Part shown: positions 63,001 through 64,000 of the stretch, piece after piece | Layout: the number at the start of each line of letters is the position of its first letter | Numbering within the stretch: the stretch's first letter is position 1 | DNA from: Bacillota bacterium | GTDB lineage: Bacteria; Bacillota; Clostridia; Oscillospirales; Oscillospiraceae | Assembly: GCA_030535235.1 (NCBI GenBank) | Contig: JAUNCL010000010.1 | Coordinates: 1-64,000, forward strand | Length of the DNA stretch: 64,000 nt | Reading direction: 5' to 3' | Translations under genes and position numbers: made by a program | Notes under the pieces: model-generated | Database searches by the model: none | Told to the model about the DNA's origin: nothing | What the model saw: only the letters and a program-made list of their open reading frames with translations

Positions 63001-64000
63001 TCATATTGTTAGCCGCCGCCGTGGCTGCTTTGGCCTGATTGAAATATGCATACAGGGCCTTGTCCCCGCTCTGCTTGCCCGCCTTCTGGATCTCGTCGCC
63101 GGAGTCCACCATCTTTCGGTAGATAAAGCCTGTGACTTCCCTGGTCTTCTGCCGGGCAGTTTGCTTCTCCTGGTTCCGCTGGGTGGAGACCAGCCCCCGG
63201 GCCTGCTGGATGGCACTTTGTTCTGCCTTCTCTTCCGCTCGGTTGGCCGCCTGGATCAGGGAGTCCAGATAATCGTTGTCCTCCACGGTCACGGTGTCCT
63301 GCGCCCGGACCTCCCGCCCCGTGGGCAGTCCCCTGGCCTTCTTCTTGGGTGTGGGGATGGTGGCAAAGCTACGGTCGATCTGGTCTGCCGCCAACTTGCT
63401 CCGCCGGGCAAACACGGTTTTCATCAGGGAGGCCGCCACATCCTTCACCGCTTGATCCCGATAGGCCGGGTCCTCAAAGGCCGGACTTTTTGTGATGGTG
63501 TAAACATCGTCCAGCACATCGGCAATGCTCTCCAGCTGTTCCGCCGGATTGCTGACCCGCTCCTCGCTGAACAGCTCCGGCCACTCCCGGGACATCTCCT
63601 GGTAGACCTGGTCAATGTTGGTTTTCTGTCCGCTGGCCAGCTTCAGCCGTCCAAAATTCCGCTTCCGGAAGTCACCATAATCTGTGATATCGGCCTTTAC
63701 CTCCGGCGACACCACCAGTTGTGTCTTTTTCAGATAGCTCCGCAGGCCGGCGTAATCTTGATACATTGTATCGTTTTTCTTCACGGCTGTGTCCACGATT
63801 TTCTCCGCGATGCCCTCCGCCTGCCGGATGGCCTGGGGATTCCGCAGCCAACGTCCGCTGTCTCCACTGGCCCGCAGGGAGCGGTAGAGACCGTGGATGT
63901 CCCCCGCAATCTCCCCCGGGTCCAGTTCTGCTCCATAGTTTTTCACATATCGCTTGGCAATGGCTTCGGCGGCAGAGGTCTTTTTCCTGGTTTCCGCCTC
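60083..64000 (-). CDS. Large polyvalent phage-type protein with LPD38-like region (N-terminus outside window)
   Basis: At least 1306 codons. The frame is open to the window edge, so the true start lies beyond it; a GTG at 63946 is not a natural start. Mostly helical with many charged coiled coils. A conserved stretch ISRNANNLYKKLITAYNPTFVAKNFIKDMQDALLYT (read over about 620-660 from the 63946 position) resembles the LPD38 large polyvalent domain of phage proteins injected or packaged with DNA. Later VNPLESNIMKAWMDADLLDP-type and WYGTDL segments are typical of the same proteins. GC content is like the host, unlike the adjacent NTPase gene. Likely the C-terminal part of a prophage or ICE giant gene. 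Confidence 0.8.
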   Translation of the reverse strand, partial: EAETRKKTSAAEAIAKRYVKNYGAELDPGEIAGDIHGLYRSLRASGDSGRWLRNPQAIRQAEGIAEKIVDTAVKKNDTMYQDYAGLRSYLKKTQLVVSPEVKADITDYGDFRKRNFGRLKLASGQKTNIDQVYQEMSREWPELFSEERVSNPAEQLESIADVLDDVYTITKSPAFEDPAYRDQAVKDVAASLMKTVFARRSKLAADQIDRSFATIPTPKKKARGLPTGREVRAQDTVTVEDNDYLDSLIQAANRAEEKAEQSAIQQARGLVSTQRNQEKQTARQKTREVTGFIYRKMVDSGDEIQKAGKQSGDKALYAYFNQAKAATAAANNMIGMQQSDIHGNRVGESLTEIFRPIKEKGDTYYEEFQNYLYHMHNVDRMGTEADKARLDAVRDELDRFDATHEEIAGLSDRDLYELAASGDREAQERLALVNEKNRANNRIKPVFGYEVTAKMSQNEAARLVGLHPEFRELAQKVYSYSRNLMQYRVDSGLITQELADKVQAIYPHYVPTFRQQETEANQSLSRNVRVGKTIRRAEGGTAKLLPLDQALAKQTMSTVREGSKNRFGQRLLNGNISDQYILEVKSEAARNYDRDWDQIWEESRLETENTFTVYQDGKAYAITMTPEMFEGVRSLTPEGKYDDLLPVRISRNANNLYKKLITAYNPTFVAKNFIKDMQDALLYTTDLKGFVKNYPQAVKEIATGGRYWKKYQALGGTASTVYDSMQGIQLEKTGMVSNLMGKIEMLNLAVEQAPRLAEFMSVVKKHGEGMDNLQEAMLAAADITTNFGRSGQAGKFLNANVVPFLNPSIQGFDKLVRTFKDNDRTVKAWVALTAKCAALGVAPAIINYLLAGDEEDYDRIRESDKDLNYLIPLGDGIWAKIPKGRVLSVFGALTNGGIRVATGKEIGAIDILETAAQQVGPINPLESNIMKAWMDADLLDPDSPGRTWYGTDLESQRLQIYRPGERYDEKTDMLSKAIGGALGLSPKKINYLLDQYTGVVGDLALPLLTPTQTTGKNPFTKPFVLDSVTSNKLSQEFYKVSDELQYNVSDDDPVSAVVQKYWNKVGEEVSALNKEIRKMESSKELDSKARRDKIRELKAQVNGILQEALDRLPAMQEAAKKYASGMEDDQVESGFKLMTRDVLGAEDAVELFSEKEQEKAKAAHEAGASYENFLSYRDKVKVMEDDPERSETNQKLDILEQMTTVEDEEAAALWYTEILDKDGREKADELEKQGLPVLDYYRYTQAVKDLNGEEDPNNPGHAISGSKQAQRLPAIDALDLTAEQKDILWFLNRWSESTLWKAPWH

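Overview
The window looks like a chromosome segment of a GC-rich, endospore-forming Clostridia bacterium, most likely of the Oscillospiraceae (Flavonifractor/Lawsonibacter-like). That placement is an inference from gene content (CotJ coat proteins, YlbJ, a GerS-like lipoprotein beside alr, IreB, a CIRCE-controlled groESL, a pheST T-box) and from strongly G/C-ending codons. No taxonomic search was possible.

Layout. 1-7320: the start of groESL with its CIRCE operator, an rRNA methyltransferase, a CorC-type membrane protein, radA with a CwlD-like amidase, and a cotJA-cotJB fusion. 7324-7437: the first 31 codons of cotJC, cut off abruptly. 7439-13381: lipase, ApbE, YlbJ, MazF, alanine racemase and a GerS-like lipoprotein. 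13414-20424: nnrD, T-box plus pheST, ireB, a transglutaminase-like protein and tyrS. 20474-29938: a ten-gene leftward cluster nusB, tsaD-like, xseA, xseB, ispA, dxs, tlyA, nadK, argR, recN. 30118-34862: asp23-like, folD, lgt and two M16 peptidase-like genes. 35094-38883: ylxM-ffh-rpsP-khpA-rimM-trmD. 39039-41852: a lipoprotein, an XRE regulator with a DUF2975-like membrane protein, and a MarR regulator. 42192-47280: a complete liv ABC transporter operon. 47536-52593: ridA, a MalY/PatB-type aminotransferase, proC, PAP2 phosphatase, a P-loop ATPase and a small protein.

From 52935 the character changes. Two tRNA-Ser genes are followed by a broken tyrosine integrase, an Hpt-domain remnant, recQ, two small phage-like genes, a large serine recombinase, a second cotJC fragment, a displaced tRNA-Ser 3' end, an AT-rich P-loop NTPase gene and the C-terminal part of a very large phage-type polyvalent protein that runs off the window.

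Most notable result. cotJC is split into two same-strand fragments about 50.9 kb apart (7324-7415 and 58299-58403). The right fragment begins a few bases after the serine recombinase gene. The two break points look like attL and attR of that recombinase. Joining the outer halves at a shared GG restores the cotJC reading frame exactly. Joining the inner halves gives an attP with 11-bp perfect inverted arms around GG. In form this is a skin-like intervening element in a sporulation gene, but the DNA between the sites is mostly housekeeping genes, and the right cotJC fragment is broken again after codon 65. It may therefore be a scar of several rearrangements rather than a working developmental switch.
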